A stretch of 64,000 bases of DNA from Rhizobium sp. 007 (GTDB taxonomy: Bacteria; Pseudomonadota; Alphaproteobacteria; Rhizobiales; Rhizobiaceae): contig NZ_CP064187.1 of the NCBI RefSeq assembly GCF_015353075.1, positions 2,294,001 through 2,358,000 on the forward strand. The letters are read 5' to 3'. Positions 45,585 to 54,124 of this stretch are shown piece after piece (within the stretch, counting starts at the first letter, position 1; each line of letters begins with the position of its first letter). Below the pieces are notes generated by a model, which made no database searches, was not told the DNA's origin, and worked only from the letters and a program-made list of their open reading frames with translations. A program made the position numbers and the translations under genes.

Positions 45585-46538
45585 ATGAAAACAACAAGCG
45601 CATTCAAACTGACCACCGCCACTGCAGTTGCCGCACTTTCCATCGCAACCGCATCATTTGCCGCAGAACCCGAAAGTTGCTCGACCGTCCGTTTCTCGGA
45701 CGTAGGCTGGACGGACATTACCGCAACCACCGCCGCCGCTGCGGTCGTTCTGGAGAGCCTCGGCTACGAGCCGGACGTCAAGGTCCTCTCCGTACCGGTC
45801 ACCTATCAGTCGCTGAAGAACAAGGACATCGATGTGTTCCTCGGCAACTGGATGCCGGCACAACAGAAGGACGTCCAACCTTATCTCGACGACAAGTCGG
45901 TTGAATCCATCGGAGCCAATCTCGAAGGTGCCAAGTACACGCTTGCCACCAACGCCAAGGGCGCCGAACTGGGCATCAAGGACTTCAGCGACATCGGCAA
46001 GCACAAGGACGCCCTTGACGGCAAGATCTACGGGATCGAACCGGGCAACGACGGCAACCGCCTTGTCATGACCCTGATCGAGAAGAACGAGATGGGAATG
46101 GGCGGACTTGAAGTCGTCGAGTCCTCCGAACAGGGTATGCTGGCGCAGGTTGCCCGCGCCGAAAAGGACGGTAAGCCGGTCGTATTCCTCGGTTGGGCAC
46201 CTCATCCGATGAACGAGAACTTCAAGATGACCTACCTGACGGGTGGCGACACCACCTTCGGCCCCAACTTCGGCGGCGCGACGGTCTACACCAACACCCG
46301 CGCAGGCTACGTCACCGAATGCCCGAACGTCGGCAAGTTCGTGTCCAACTTGAAGTTTAGCTTGGAGATGGAAAACCAGATCATGGGCAAGATCCTCAAT
46401 GATGGTGAGGATCCGCAGGTCGCGGCAACCGAATGGCTGAAGGCAAATCCGACGGCAGTCGAGCCATGGCTCGCCGGCGTCACGACCAAGGACGGCAAGG
46501 ACGCCGCCGCGGCCGTCAAGTCCGGCCTCGGCCTCTGA
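45585..46538 (+). CDS. choX: Choline ABC transporter, periplasmic binding protein
   Basis: Binds choline with high affinity in the periplasm and delivers it to ChoWV. 317 residues with a signal peptide (TAVAALSIATASFAA). OpuAC/ProX fold: VRFSDVGWTDITATTAAAA, NKDIDVFLGNWMPAQQ and VFLGWAPHPMNENFKMTYL, where Trp and Tyr residues form the aromatic choline cage. Start ATG 45585 follows GGGAG. First gene of choXWV; a stem-loop between choX and choW would raise its level above the membrane parts. The same gene order is known in Sinorhizobium meliloti. Confidence 0.94.
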   Translation: MKTTSAFKLTTATAVAALSIATASFAAEPESCSTVRFSDVGWTDITATTAAAAVVLESLGYEPDVKVLSVPVTYQSLKNKDIDVFLGNWMPAQQKDVQPYLDDKSVESIGANLEGAKYTLATNAKGAELGIKDFSDIGKHKDALDGKIYGIEPGNDGNRLVMTLIEKNEMGMGGLEVVESSEQGMLAQVARAEKDGKPVVFLGWAPHPMNENFKMTYLTGGDTTFGPNFGGATVYTNTRAGYVTECPNVGKFVSNLKFSLEMENQIMGKILNDGEDPQVAATEWLKANPTAVEPWLAGVTTKDGKDAAAAVKSGLGL

Positions 46539-46549
46539 ATCTGATGAAC

Positions 46550-46576
46550 GGGGCGGCCCACGCGCCGCCCCTTTTT
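46550..46576 (+). terminator. Stem-loop between choX and choW
   Basis: GGGGCGGC (46550-46557) and GCCGCCCC (46564-46571) with a 6-base loop and five T after it. It is a strong intrinsic-terminator shape, only partly read through if choW and choV depend on the choX promoter. Confidence 0.85.
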
Positions 46577-46616
46577 GTTTCATCCTGATCTCTGCTCTTT
46601 CGGATAGGCGCGCTCC

Positions 46617-47462
46617 TTGAACTGGATCACCGATTACAAAATCCCTATTGGCCCCGTCGCCAAATCCACCGTCGACTGGCTGACGTCGAGCGGCGAATGG
46701 TTTTTCGACAGGCTAGCCTTCGCTCTCTCGCACGTGATCGGCGCATTGCTCTTCATCCTGCAGGCGCCACATCCGCTGATCGTGCTCCTCGCCATCACGG
46801 CGATTGCCTATTGGCTCCGTCGCTCGATCGGCGTTGCGGTCTTCACCTTGCTCGGTTTGCTGCTGATCATGAACCAGGGCTACTGGAAGGAGACGACAGA
46901 AACGCTGGCGCTCGTTCTCGCCTCCACATTCGTCAGCATGGCGATTGGCATTCCGCTCGGCATTGCCGGGGCAAGACGCGCCTGGGTCTTCTCCATCATG
47001 CGTCCCGTGCTCGATCTGATGCAGACGATCCCGACATTCGTCTACCTGATCCCCGCACTCATACTCTTCGGCCTCGGCATGGTGCCAGGCCTGATCGCAA
47101 CCGTGATCTTTGCCATCCCTGCACCAATCCGTCTGACCCGCCTCGGCATCATCTCGACACCGCCCTCCCTCGTCGAGGCAGCCGAGTCCTTTGGCGCAAC
47201 CCCGACGCAGGTGCTGCGCAAGGTCGAGCTGCCCTTCGCGATGCCGCAGATCATGGCCGGCCTCACGCAGACGATCATGCTGTCGCTATCGATGGTGGTC
47301 ATCGCTGCGCTCGTCGGCGCCGATGGCCTTGGAAAGCCCGTCGTTCGCGCACTGAACACGGTGAATGTCTCCATGGGCTTCCAGGCCGGTCTCTGTATCG
47401 TCATCTTGGCGATCATTCTCGACCGCATGTTCCGCACGGCAGGCGAAGGAGACGGCGCATGA
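46617..47462 (+). CDS. choW: Choline ABC transporter permease
   Basis: Inner-membrane channel of the choline importer. 281 residues, about six helices, with the binding-protein-dependent permease EAA loop near residue 190 (EAAESFGATPTQVLRKVELP). Start is TTG 46617 (MNWITDYKIPIG), weak ribosome site; the ATG codons downstream would cut conserved N-terminal residues. Stop overlaps the choV start by four bases (ATGA). Confidence 0.92.
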   Translation: MNWITDYKIPIGPVAKSTVDWLTSSGEWFFDRLAFALSHVIGALLFILQAPHPLIVLLAITAIAYWLRRSIGVAVFTLLGLLLIMNQGYWKETTETLALVLASTFVSMAIGIPLGIAGARRAWVFSIMRPVLDLMQTIPTFVYLIPALILFGLGMVPGLIATVIFAIPAPIRLTRLGIISTPPSLVEAAESFGATPTQVLRKVELPFAMPQIMAGLTQTIMLSLSMVVIAALVGADGLGKPVVRALNTVNVSMGFQAGLCIVILAIILDRMFRTAGEGDGA

Positions 47463-48508
47463 CCTCGGTCCGCTTCGACAATGTCAGCATCATCTTCGGC
47501 GACAAGCCGCAAACGGCCCTCTCTCTCGTCGATCAGGGAAAGACCCGCGACGAGATCGGCGCCGCAACCGGTCTCGTTCTCGGCGTCGCCGATGCCTCGC
47601 TCACGATCGAGGAAGGCGAAATCCTCGTGCTTATGGGCCTTTCCGGCTCAGGCAAATCGACGCTGCTGCGCGCCGTCAACGGCCTCGCTCCCGTCGTGCG
47701 CGGCAAGGTTTCAGTTTCCTCGGCAACTGGCCCGGTAGATCCCTATGCATGCAGCCCGAAGGCGCTGCGCGATCTGCGGATGCACACCGTCTCCATGGTG
47801 TTTCAGCAGTTCGCATTGCTGCCCTGGCGGACGGTTGCGGAGAATGTCGGCTTCGGCCTCGAACTTGCCGGCATGCCGGACGCCGAGCGCAAGAAACGGG
47901 TCGAGGAGCAGCTTGAACTCGTCAACCTGACGAAGTGGGCGGACCGCAAGGTCAACGAGCTCTCCGGCGGCATGCAGCAGCGTGTCGGCCTCGCCCGCGC
48001 CTTTGCGACCGGCGCGCCGATCCTGCTCATGGACGAGCCGTTCTCCGCGCTCGACCCGCTGATCCGCACCCGCCTTCAGGACGAGCTTCTCGAATTCCAG
48101 CGGCGCTTGAAGAAGACGATCCTCTTCGTCAGCCACGATCTCGACGAGGCCTTCCGCATCGGCAACCGCATCGCCATCATGGAGGGCGGGCGCATCATCC
48201 AGTGCGGCACGCCGCAGGATATCGTCAAAAACCCTGCCGATCAGTATGTCGCCGATTTCGTCCAGCACATGAATCCGATCAGCATGCTGACGGCGCAGGA
48301 TGTGATGCAACCGGGCCTTGGCCATGCGGCGGGGGCGAGCGTCAGCGCCACGGCGCGCGCCCAAACGCCGCTCGTCGATATTCTCGACGCGCTCGCCCGC
48401 CAGCCAGGCAGCATCGGGGTCGTCGAGAACGGCGCCATCATCGGCACGATTTCGGCTCAGGATGTCGTTACCGGCCTGACCCAGCACCGGCGCAAAGAAC
48501 AGGCTTGA
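47459..48508 (+). CDS. choV: Choline ABC transporter ATP-binding protein
   Basis: ATPase of the choline importer. 349 residues. Walker A GLSGSGKST, Q-loop VFQQFALLPW, signature LSGGMQQRVGLARA, Walker B ILLMDEPFSALD and switch His (FVSHDLDEA) are all intact; residues 280-349 carry a CBS-like regulatory tail. Part of choXWV, overlapping choW by ATGA. Confidence 0.95.
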   Translation: MTSVRFDNVSIIFGDKPQTALSLVDQGKTRDEIGAATGLVLGVADASLTIEEGEILVLMGLSGSGKSTLLRAVNGLAPVVRGKVSVSSATGPVDPYACSPKALRDLRMHTVSMVFQQFALLPWRTVAENVGFGLELAGMPDAERKKRVEEQLELVNLTKWADRKVNELSGGMQQRVGLARAFATGAPILLMDEPFSALDPLIRTRLQDELLEFQRRLKKTILFVSHDLDEAFRIGNRIAIMEGGRIIQCGTPQDIVKNPADQYVADFVQHMNPISMLTAQDVMQPGLGHAAGASVSATARAQTPLVDILDALARQPGSIGVVENGAIIGTISAQDVVTGLTQHRRKEQA

Positions 48509-48540
48509 TCCCGCGGTCTGCTTCCGTCAAGAAAGTGGAC

Positions 48541-49296
48541 ATGAAAGATCAGGCTTCCGTACTCAGGGAAACGGACGAAGAAGCGCGCAAGCTCGCGCGC
48601 GTTCTTTTGCGTTCCGCCCGCTATGGTGCTCTTGCCGTGCTCGACCCCGCGACCGGCTTTCCGTTTGCGAGCCGCGTTCTGCTCGGCACGGATATCGACG
48701 GCGTGCCTGTCATCCTCGTTTCGGCGCTGTCGACGCATACTAAGGCGCTGGAGGCCGACCCGCGCGCGTCCCTCTTGACTGGCGAACCCGGCAGCGGCGA
48801 TCCCCTTGCGCATCCGCGGCTCACCATCCGATGCATTGCCGAACCGGTCGAGCACGGAAACGCCGTTCACCAGCGCATCCGCACCCGTTTCCTCGACCGG
48901 CATGCGAAGGCGAAGCTCTATATCGACTTCCCGGACTTCCGCTTCTTCCGTCTCGTTCCGCAGTCGGCAAGCCTCAATGGCGGCTTCGGCCGCGCCTATC
49001 TTCTGGAAGGTACCGACCTCATGATTCTCTCGCCCGCGAACGAGGCCGTTGCCGCGCAGGCAGCGCAGACAGTGCGAGATTTAGTAGAGGAGCATGCCGA
49101 CCTGTCCGAAGCGCTTGCGAAGCTTTTTAAGGCGCCGGGGGATGCGGGATGGCGCATATGTGGAGTGGATTGCGCAGGGTTCGACGCTATTTCCGGTGAT
49201 TTGCTCAACCGTTGCGAATTTGAGTCACCCATCGAGAATGCGACGGACATTAAGTCACACATATCTAAAATAGCATACTCGCTACGTGAAATTTAG
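48541..49296 (+). CDS. HugZ/HutZ-family flavin/heme-related protein
   Basis: 251 residues: split-barrel pyridoxamine-5'-phosphate-oxidase-like domain (ARYGALAVLDPATGFPFASR; LSALSTHTKALEADPRASLL; FLDRHAKAKLYIDFPDFRFF) followed by a DUF2470 tail. HugZ-type relatives bind heme and can degrade it; that fits the heme receptor elsewhere in the window, but this member's substrate is unproven. The stop TAG lies inside the candidate NolR box of the next gene. It follows choV by 32 bases and may be co-transcribed. Confidence 0.85.
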   Translation: MKDQASVLRETDEEARKLARVLLRSARYGALAVLDPATGFPFASRVLLGTDIDGVPVILVSALSTHTKALEADPRASLLTGEPGSGDPLAHPRLTIRCIAEPVEHGNAVHQRIRTRFLDRHAKAKLYIDFPDFRFFRLVPQSASLNGGFGRAYLLEGTDLMILSPANEAVAAQAAQTVRDLVEEHADLSEALAKLFKAPGDAGWRICGVDCAGFDAISGDLLNRCEFESPIENATDIKSHISKIAYSLREI

Positions 49297-49307
49297 GTAT
49301 ATACAAT
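49292..49307 (+). promoter_or_regulatory. Candidate NolR binding site
   Basis: TTTAG-GTATATACA-AT matches the (A/T)TTAG-N9-A(T/A) consensus reported for NolR, 96 bases before the nolR-like start. It would allow self-repression. The TAG in the site is also the stop codon of the HugZ gene. Confidence 0.6.
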
Positions 49308-49402
49308 CTTCCGGACCAGTTGCTACGTTTTGAACGTCCGCCAACCCCGTCTAACGCCCTGTGCCTATACGGATACATAGTTCGCTTAGGAAGATTGGAA
49401 AT

Positions 49403-49720
49403 ATGGAAACCACTAACCTTTCAGACCACTCTAACGTGGCGGCCGCCCTTTTATCAGCGATGGCGAACCCCAAGCGCCTCCTGATCCTCTGCAGTCTCGT
49501 CAAAGGCGAGGTTCCTGTCGGCGTCCTTGCGACCCAGGTTGGCCTCAGCCAGTCCGCGCTTTCGCAGCATCTGTCAAAGCTGCGGGCCCAGAAGCTGGTA
49601 AAGACCCGCCGTGACGCGCAGACCATTTATTACTCGAGCAATTCGGAGCCGGTGATGAAGATCCTGGCAACGCTCGAGGACATTTATGCAGTCCAGGGCC
49701 GCAGCAGATCTGCAGCATAG
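49403..49720 (+). CDS. nolR: NolR-like ArsR-type repressor
   Basis: 105-residue winged-helix dimer. Core AMANPKRLLILCSLVKGEVP, recognition helix GLSQSALSQHLSKLRAQKLV and wing KTRRDAQTIYYSSNSEPVMK closely follow rhizobial NolR, which represses nodulation and other genes; no metal-binding cysteines of ArsR sensors are seen. Start is ATG 49403 after TTGGAAAT; an in-frame ATG at 49361 would add 14 residues of non-typical sequence. Its own upstream site suggests autoregulation, and a strong terminator lies 96 bases downstream. Confidence 0.82.
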   Translation: METTNLSDHSNVAAALLSAMANPKRLLILCSLVKGEVPVGVLATQVGLSQSALSQHLSKLRAQKLVKTRRDAQTIYYSSNSEPVMKILATLEDIYAVQGRSRSAA

Positions 49721-49816
49721 ACGCAGACATAATGTTTGCTAAAAAGCCGTGCCGCCAAAGGGATGTTTCCGGAATGGCATGGTGAGCAGTATTTCAGCAC
49801 GATAATATAACTTTGG

Positions 49817-49844
49817 CCGGCAAATCTCTCGATTTGCCGGTTTT
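49817..49844 (+). terminator. Strong intrinsic terminator downstream of nolR
   Basis: CCGGCAAAT (49817-49825) and ATTTGCCGG (49832-49840) form a perfect 9-bp stem, followed by TTTTGTTATTT. The 96-base gap after the nolR stop has a TATAA-like stretch near 49805 and could carry a short RNA, but it may simply be the nolR 3' end. Confidence 0.88.
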
Positions 49845-50010
49845 GTTATTTGCGGGAAAGCTGCGACATTCCATACGCCAATGGCCGGAACGCGCCATCG
49901 ATGGTGGCGTCCATGGCTTGACGCCCCAAGAAGCGCTGATAATTTGACCGGACAGTAAAAATATGGGCGCAAAGCCCCGGGGACGGCCCCGCGACGGCCA
50001 GGAGAACAGC

Positions 50011-51336
50011 ATGTCCAATCGCCTCAACGCACCGAACGATCTTCGCGCCTTCTGGATGCCCTTTACGGCAAACCGGCAATTCAAGAAGGAGCCGCGCATG
50101 TTCGTCGGCGCCAAGGACATGTATTACACGACCCATGACGGCCGTCAGGTGCTTGACGGCACCGCCGGTCTCTGGTGCGTGAATGCCGGCCACTGCCGGC
50201 CGAAGATCACCGAAGCGATCCGCGAGCAGGCCGGCGAGCTCGATTATGCCCCAGCCTTTCAGCTCGGCCATCCGAAGGCCTTCGAGCTTGCGAACCGCCT
50301 CGTCGATATCGCGCCGGAAGGCATGGACCACGTCCTCTACACCAATTCCGGATCGGAGTCGGTGGAGACGGCGCTCAAGGTGGCGCTGGCCTACCATCGG
50401 GTGAAGGGCAACGGCTCCCGCTTCCGCCTGATCGGCCGCGAACGCGGCTATCACGGCGTCAATTTCGGCGGCATCTCGGTCGGCGGCATCGTCTCCAACC
50501 GCAAGATGTTCGGCACGCTTCTGACCGGCGTCGACCACATGCCACATACGCATCAGCCGGGCAAGAACACCTTCACCCGCGGCGAGCCGGAACATGGCGG
50601 CGACATCGCAACCGAGCTGGAGCGCATCGTCACGCTGCATGACGCCTCCACGATCGCCGCCGTCATCGTCGAGCCGGTCGCAGGTTCCACGGGCGTTCTG
50701 ATTCCTCCGAAGGGCTACCTGCAGAAGCTCCGCGAAATCTGCACCAAGCACGGCATCCTTTTGATCTTCGACGAAGTCATCACCGGCTTCGGCCGCCTCG
50801 GCGCCCCCTTTGCCGCGCAGTACTATGATGTGAAGCCCGATATCATCACCACGGCCAAGGGCCTCACCAACGGCGTCATCCCGATGGGCGCCGTCTTCGT
50901 CACCTCCGAGATTCATGACGCCTTCATGAACGGCCCGGAGCACATGATCGAGTTCTTCCACGGCTACACCTATTCAGGCAACCCGATCGCCGCCGCCGCC
51001 GCGCTTGCCACCCTCGACACCTACAAGGAAGAAGGCCTGCTCACCCGCGCTGGCGAACTCTCGGATTACTGGGCCGACGCCCTTCACTCGCTGAAGGACT
51101 GCCCGAACGTCATCGACATTCGCAACACCGGTCTGATCGGCGCGATCGAACTCGACCCGATCGCCGGCGAACCGACCAAACGCGCCTTCACCGCCTTCCT
51201 GAGGGCCTATGAGAACGGCGTGCTGATCCGCACCACAGGCGACATCATCGCCCTTTCCCCGCCGCTCATCATCGAAAAGAGGCACATCGACGAGCTCTTC
51301 GGCAAGCTGCGCGGCATTTTGCAAAACAACATTTGA
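50011..51336 (+). CDS. Class-III omega-amino acid:pyruvate aminotransferase
   Basis: PLP-dependent transaminase of the omega-amino-acid/beta-alanine:pyruvate type, 441 residues. PLP lysine is about Lys283 in TTAKGLTNG; the PLP phosphate-binding TNSGSESVETALKVA and the Asp in LLIFDEVITGFGRLG are intact. Start ATG 50011 after AGGAGAACAGC; the reading from 49963 adds 16 unusual residues. Likely converts beta-alanine or similar amines to semialdehydes. It lies alone between nolR and the hydrolase gene. Confidence 0.92.
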   Translation: MSNRLNAPNDLRAFWMPFTANRQFKKEPRMFVGAKDMYYTTHDGRQVLDGTAGLWCVNAGHCRPKITEAIREQAGELDYAPAFQLGHPKAFELANRLVDIAPEGMDHVLYTNSGSESVETALKVALAYHRVKGNGSRFRLIGRERGYHGVNFGGISVGGIVSNRKMFGTLLTGVDHMPHTHQPGKNTFTRGEPEHGGDIATELERIVTLHDASTIAAVIVEPVAGSTGVLIPPKGYLQKLREICTKHGILLIFDEVITGFGRLGAPFAAQYYDVKPDIITTAKGLTNGVIPMGAVFVTSEIHDAFMNGPEHMIEFFHGYTYSGNPIAAAAALATLDTYKEEGLLTRAGELSDYWADALHSLKDCPNVIDIRNTGLIGAIELDPIAGEPTKRAFTAFLRAYENGVLIRTTGDIIALSPPLIIEKRHIDELFGKLRGILQNNI

Positions 51337-51364
51337 GACCGGCGCAAGCGTCTTAGTCGCCGTC

Positions 51365-51384
51365 CCGCCGAGTTAATACGGCGG
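51365..51384 (+). terminator. Hairpin after the aminotransferase gene
   Basis: CCGCCG (51365-51370) and CGGCGG (51379-51384) around an 8-base loop, 29 bases past the stop. No U run, so the call is weak. Confidence 0.35.
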
Positions 51385-51558
51385 TGTCGGCTATTGACGG
51401 TAGAGCTGCCGTCGTTGGTTTCAGGCATTCGCTCCATGGAACCACATCCATGAGAGGCGGAGATTTTCTCGAAGGCGGCGACCTCGATCGCGTTGCGGGT
51501 CGCCGCCCGCACACATTCCCGGCAGGAAAGACGAGTTCATTTCCAGCCGGAGGTTTCC

Positions 51559-52617
51559 ATGCTCAAGTTCATGCTTTTTATCGCCTTGCTCGTCTCATTC
51601 TCCGCCCAGTCGGCATTCGCCGCGGTCGGGTTCCGCGAGATGACCTTGCCGGACAAACAGGGCCGCCCCATGCATGTCAGCATCTGGTATCCCACGGATA
51701 CCGACCGGGAGCCGGTGCTGCTCGGCGAAACGCCCGCCTTCAGGGGCCAGCCTGTCGTCAAGGATGCCGAAGCCGGGACCGGCCCTCACCCGCTGGTGCT
51801 TCTTTCACACGGCTATGGCGGCAGTTGGCGCAACCTCGCCTGGCTCGCGAGCGAACTTGTCCACAAAGGCTATGTCGTCGCAGCACCCGACCACCCCGGC
51901 ACTACCGCCTTCGATATGCGGCCACCTGAAGCCGTATTTCTCTGGAAGCGCCCGCGCGATCTCAGCCGCGTTATCGACGCGTTGCTTTCCCGTCGGGAGC
52001 TGACCGGCGGCATTGCGAGCGATCGCATCGCTGCCATCGGTCATTCGCTCGGCGGATGGACGGTCATCGAACTTGCCGGCAGTCGCTTCGATGCCAAAGA
52101 TGTAGTGAAGAATTGCGTGACACAGTTCGGCTCTCTCTATTGCAAGATATTCAAGGCGTTGGGTGTCGGGCGGGACGCGGCCTCCACTTTAGCGATGGGT
52201 GCCGATCTCAGCGACCGACGGATCCGCGCGGTCGTCACGCTTGACCTCGGCCCCGGACGCGGCCTTACGCCGCAAAGCCTCGCGTCCGTCCGCGTGCCAG
52301 CGCTCGTGTTCGGAGCGGCCGAGGATGTCGACAAGGAGACCGCCGCCAAAGCGGATATCGCCGCCACCAACAAGGACTCTGCCTATTTGGCTCAGTATCT
52401 GCCTTCTGCCACGACCTCCTATGCTCTCGTCCCCGGCTCCCTGCATTTCAGTTTCATGCAGCCTTGCAAACCGGGAGCGGCAGCGCTGATTGAGGAGGAA
52501 GCTCCGGGCGAAAGCATCGTCTGCAAGGATGGTCAGGGCGCCGATCGAAACGCCATTCATCGACAAGTTGCCGATATGATCGTCGCCTTCCTGCAAAGAG
52601 CCCTTCCAACGAGATAG
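51559..52617 (+). CDS. Secreted alpha/beta hydrolase
   Basis: 352-residue hydrolase with a signal peptide (KFMLFIALLVSFSAQSAFA). Alpha/beta-hydrolase fold: oxyanion HGYGGSWRN, nucleophile Ser163 in GHSLGGW, and a probable Asp/His pair later (AAEDVDK; PGSLHFSF). This resembles platelet-activating-factor acetylhydrolase or dienelactone-hydrolase-like groups, substrate unknown. Ribosome site CCGGAGG supports ATG 51559. Confidence 0.85.
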   Translation: MLKFMLFIALLVSFSAQSAFAAVGFREMTLPDKQGRPMHVSIWYPTDTDREPVLLGETPAFRGQPVVKDAEAGTGPHPLVLLSHGYGGSWRNLAWLASELVHKGYVVAAPDHPGTTAFDMRPPEAVFLWKRPRDLSRVIDALLSRRELTGGIASDRIAAIGHSLGGWTVIELAGSRFDAKDVVKNCVTQFGSLYCKIFKALGVGRDAASTLAMGADLSDRRIRAVVTLDLGPGRGLTPQSLASVRVPALVFGAAEDVDKETAAKADIAATNKDSAYLAQYLPSATTSYALVPGSLHFSFMQPCKPGAAALIEEEAPGESIVCKDGQGADRNAIHRQVADMIVAFLQRALPTR

Positions 52618-52737
52618 GTCGTGAAAACTTAAAAAAATCGCGATCGACGCCTGTTCCATTCCGGATTTGCCGAAGACGGGCCTCGCTTTGTTATCTCCTT
52701 GCGTAATCGCAGCAAAATTCATAGAAAATTGATCTGT

Positions 52738-52767
52738 GCCTTCCGAAGCCAAAAGTGGCCGGAAGGC
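52738..52767. promoter_or_regulatory. Inverted repeat in the livK leader
   Basis: GCCTTCCG (52738-52745) and CGGAAGGC (52760-52767), extended inward by GCC/GGC after a two-base bulge, 118 bases upstream of the binding-protein start. No U run, so more likely an mRNA structure or operator than a terminator. Confidence 0.5.
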
Positions 52768-52884
52768 GCGTTGACCGCACCGTAGCCGTCGTCTTTTGGC
52801 GCATCCCTTTGGGGTGTTGAACGGACGGGTTTCGTTGTCGCGGCAGTCATCGCGGGCCAGAAGCCCCACCCAAGGAGAACGAAA

Positions 52885-53991
52885 ATGAGTCTGAAGACTT
52901 TGACTGGCGCGACCCTTGTCGCATCGCTGGCCTTTGCGCCATTTGCCTATGCCGACATCACCATCGGCCTGATCGCACCGCTGACCGGACCCGTTGCCGC
53001 CTATGGCGACCAGGTAAAGAACGGCGCGCAGACCGCCGTTGACGAGATCAACAAGAAAGGCGGCATCCTCGGCCAAAAGGTAGTCCTGAAGACTGCCGAC
53101 GACGCGGGCGAGCCGAAGCAGGGCGTTTCCGCCGCAAACCAGCTCGTCGGCGAAGGCATCCGCTTCGTCGTCGGTCCCGTCACCTCCGGCGTCGCCATCC
53201 CCGCTTCCGACGTGCTTGCCGAAAATGGCATCCTGATGGTGACCCCGACGGCGACAGCACCGGACCTCACCAAGCGCGGCCTCACCAACGTGCTGCGCAC
53301 CTGCGGCCGCGACGACCAGCAGGCCGAAGTCGCCGGCAAATACGTGCTCAAGAACTTCAAGGACAAGCGCGTCGCCATCGTCAACGACAAGGGCGCCTAT
53401 GGCAAGGGCCTTGCCGACGCCTTTAAGGCAACGCTCAATGCCGGCGGTGTCACCGAGGTCATCAATGATGCGATCACTCCCGGCGACAAGGATTTCAGCG
53501 CGCTCACCACCCGTCTCAAAGCCGAAAATGTCGACGTGATCTACTTCGGCGGCTACCACCCGGAAGGCGGCCTGCTTGCCCGTCAGCTCGCCGACCTTTC
53601 CGTCAAGGCAACGATCATCGGCGGTGACGGCCTCTCGAATAGCGAATTCTGGAATATCGGCACGGAAGCTGCTGCAGGCACCGTCTTCACCAACGCATCC
53701 GATGCGACGAAGAGCGCTGACTCCAAGGCAGCCTCCGACGCGCTTGCCGCCAAGAACATCCCGGCCGAAGCCTTCACGCTGAATGCTTACGCGGCCGTCG
53801 AAGTCCTCAAGGCCGGCATTGAGAAGGCTGGCAGCGCCGAAGACTCCGAAGCTGTTGCCGCCGCCCTCAAGAGCGGCGAACCGATCGCAACCGCGATCGG
53901 CAAGCTCACCTATGGCGAAACCGGCGATCTCACCTCGCAGAGTTTTGCGCTCTACAAGTGGGAAGGCGGCAAGATCGTCGCCGCCGAATAA
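52885..53991 (+). CDS. Branched-chain amino acid-type ABC binding protein (LivK-like)
   Basis: Periplasmic binding protein, 368 residues, signal peptide ending near AYA (residue 24). Type-I fold with [40 protein letters not shown] and [18 protein letters not shown] typical of Leu/Ile/Val binders; some relatives bind other amino acids. No permease or ATPase gene follows here, so the transporter partners must lie elsewhere. Strong ribosome site AAGGAGAA. A terminator follows at 54015. Confidence 0.9.
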   Translation: MSLKTLTGATLVASLAFAPFAYADITIGLIAPLTGPVAAYGDQVKNGAQTAVDEINKKGGILGQKVVLKTADDAGEPKQGVSAANQLVGEGIRFVVGPVTSGVAIPASDVLAENGILMVTPTATAPDLTKRGLTNVLRTCGRDDQQAEVAGKYVLKNFKDKRVAIVNDKGAYGKGLADAFKATLNAGGVTEVINDAITPGDKDFSALTTRLKAENVDVIYFGGYHPEGGLLARQLADLSVKATIIGGDGLSNSEFWNIGTEAAAGTVFTNASDATKSADSKAASDALAAKNIPAEAFTLNAYAAVEVLKAGIEKAGSAEDSEAVAAALKSGEPIATAIGKLTYGETGDLTSQSFALYKWEGGKIVAAE

Positions 53992-54014
53992 GGCCTGACA
54001 GTTGTGTCCCATTG

Positions 54015-54042
54015 ACCGGGCGTCTAATCGGCGCCCGGTTTT
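54015..54042 (+). terminator. Intrinsic terminator after the LivK-like gene
   Basis: ACCGGGCG (54015-54022) and CGCCCGGT (54032-54039) with TTTTC after the stem, 23 bases past the stop. Confidence 0.85.
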
Positions 54043-54124
54043 CATTTGTGGGAGCAGTCTCGCTTATAGCGCTTTGTCCGGCACTTCAGTTATAACGGAC
54101 GGATAGCCAGAGACGAGGATGCCC

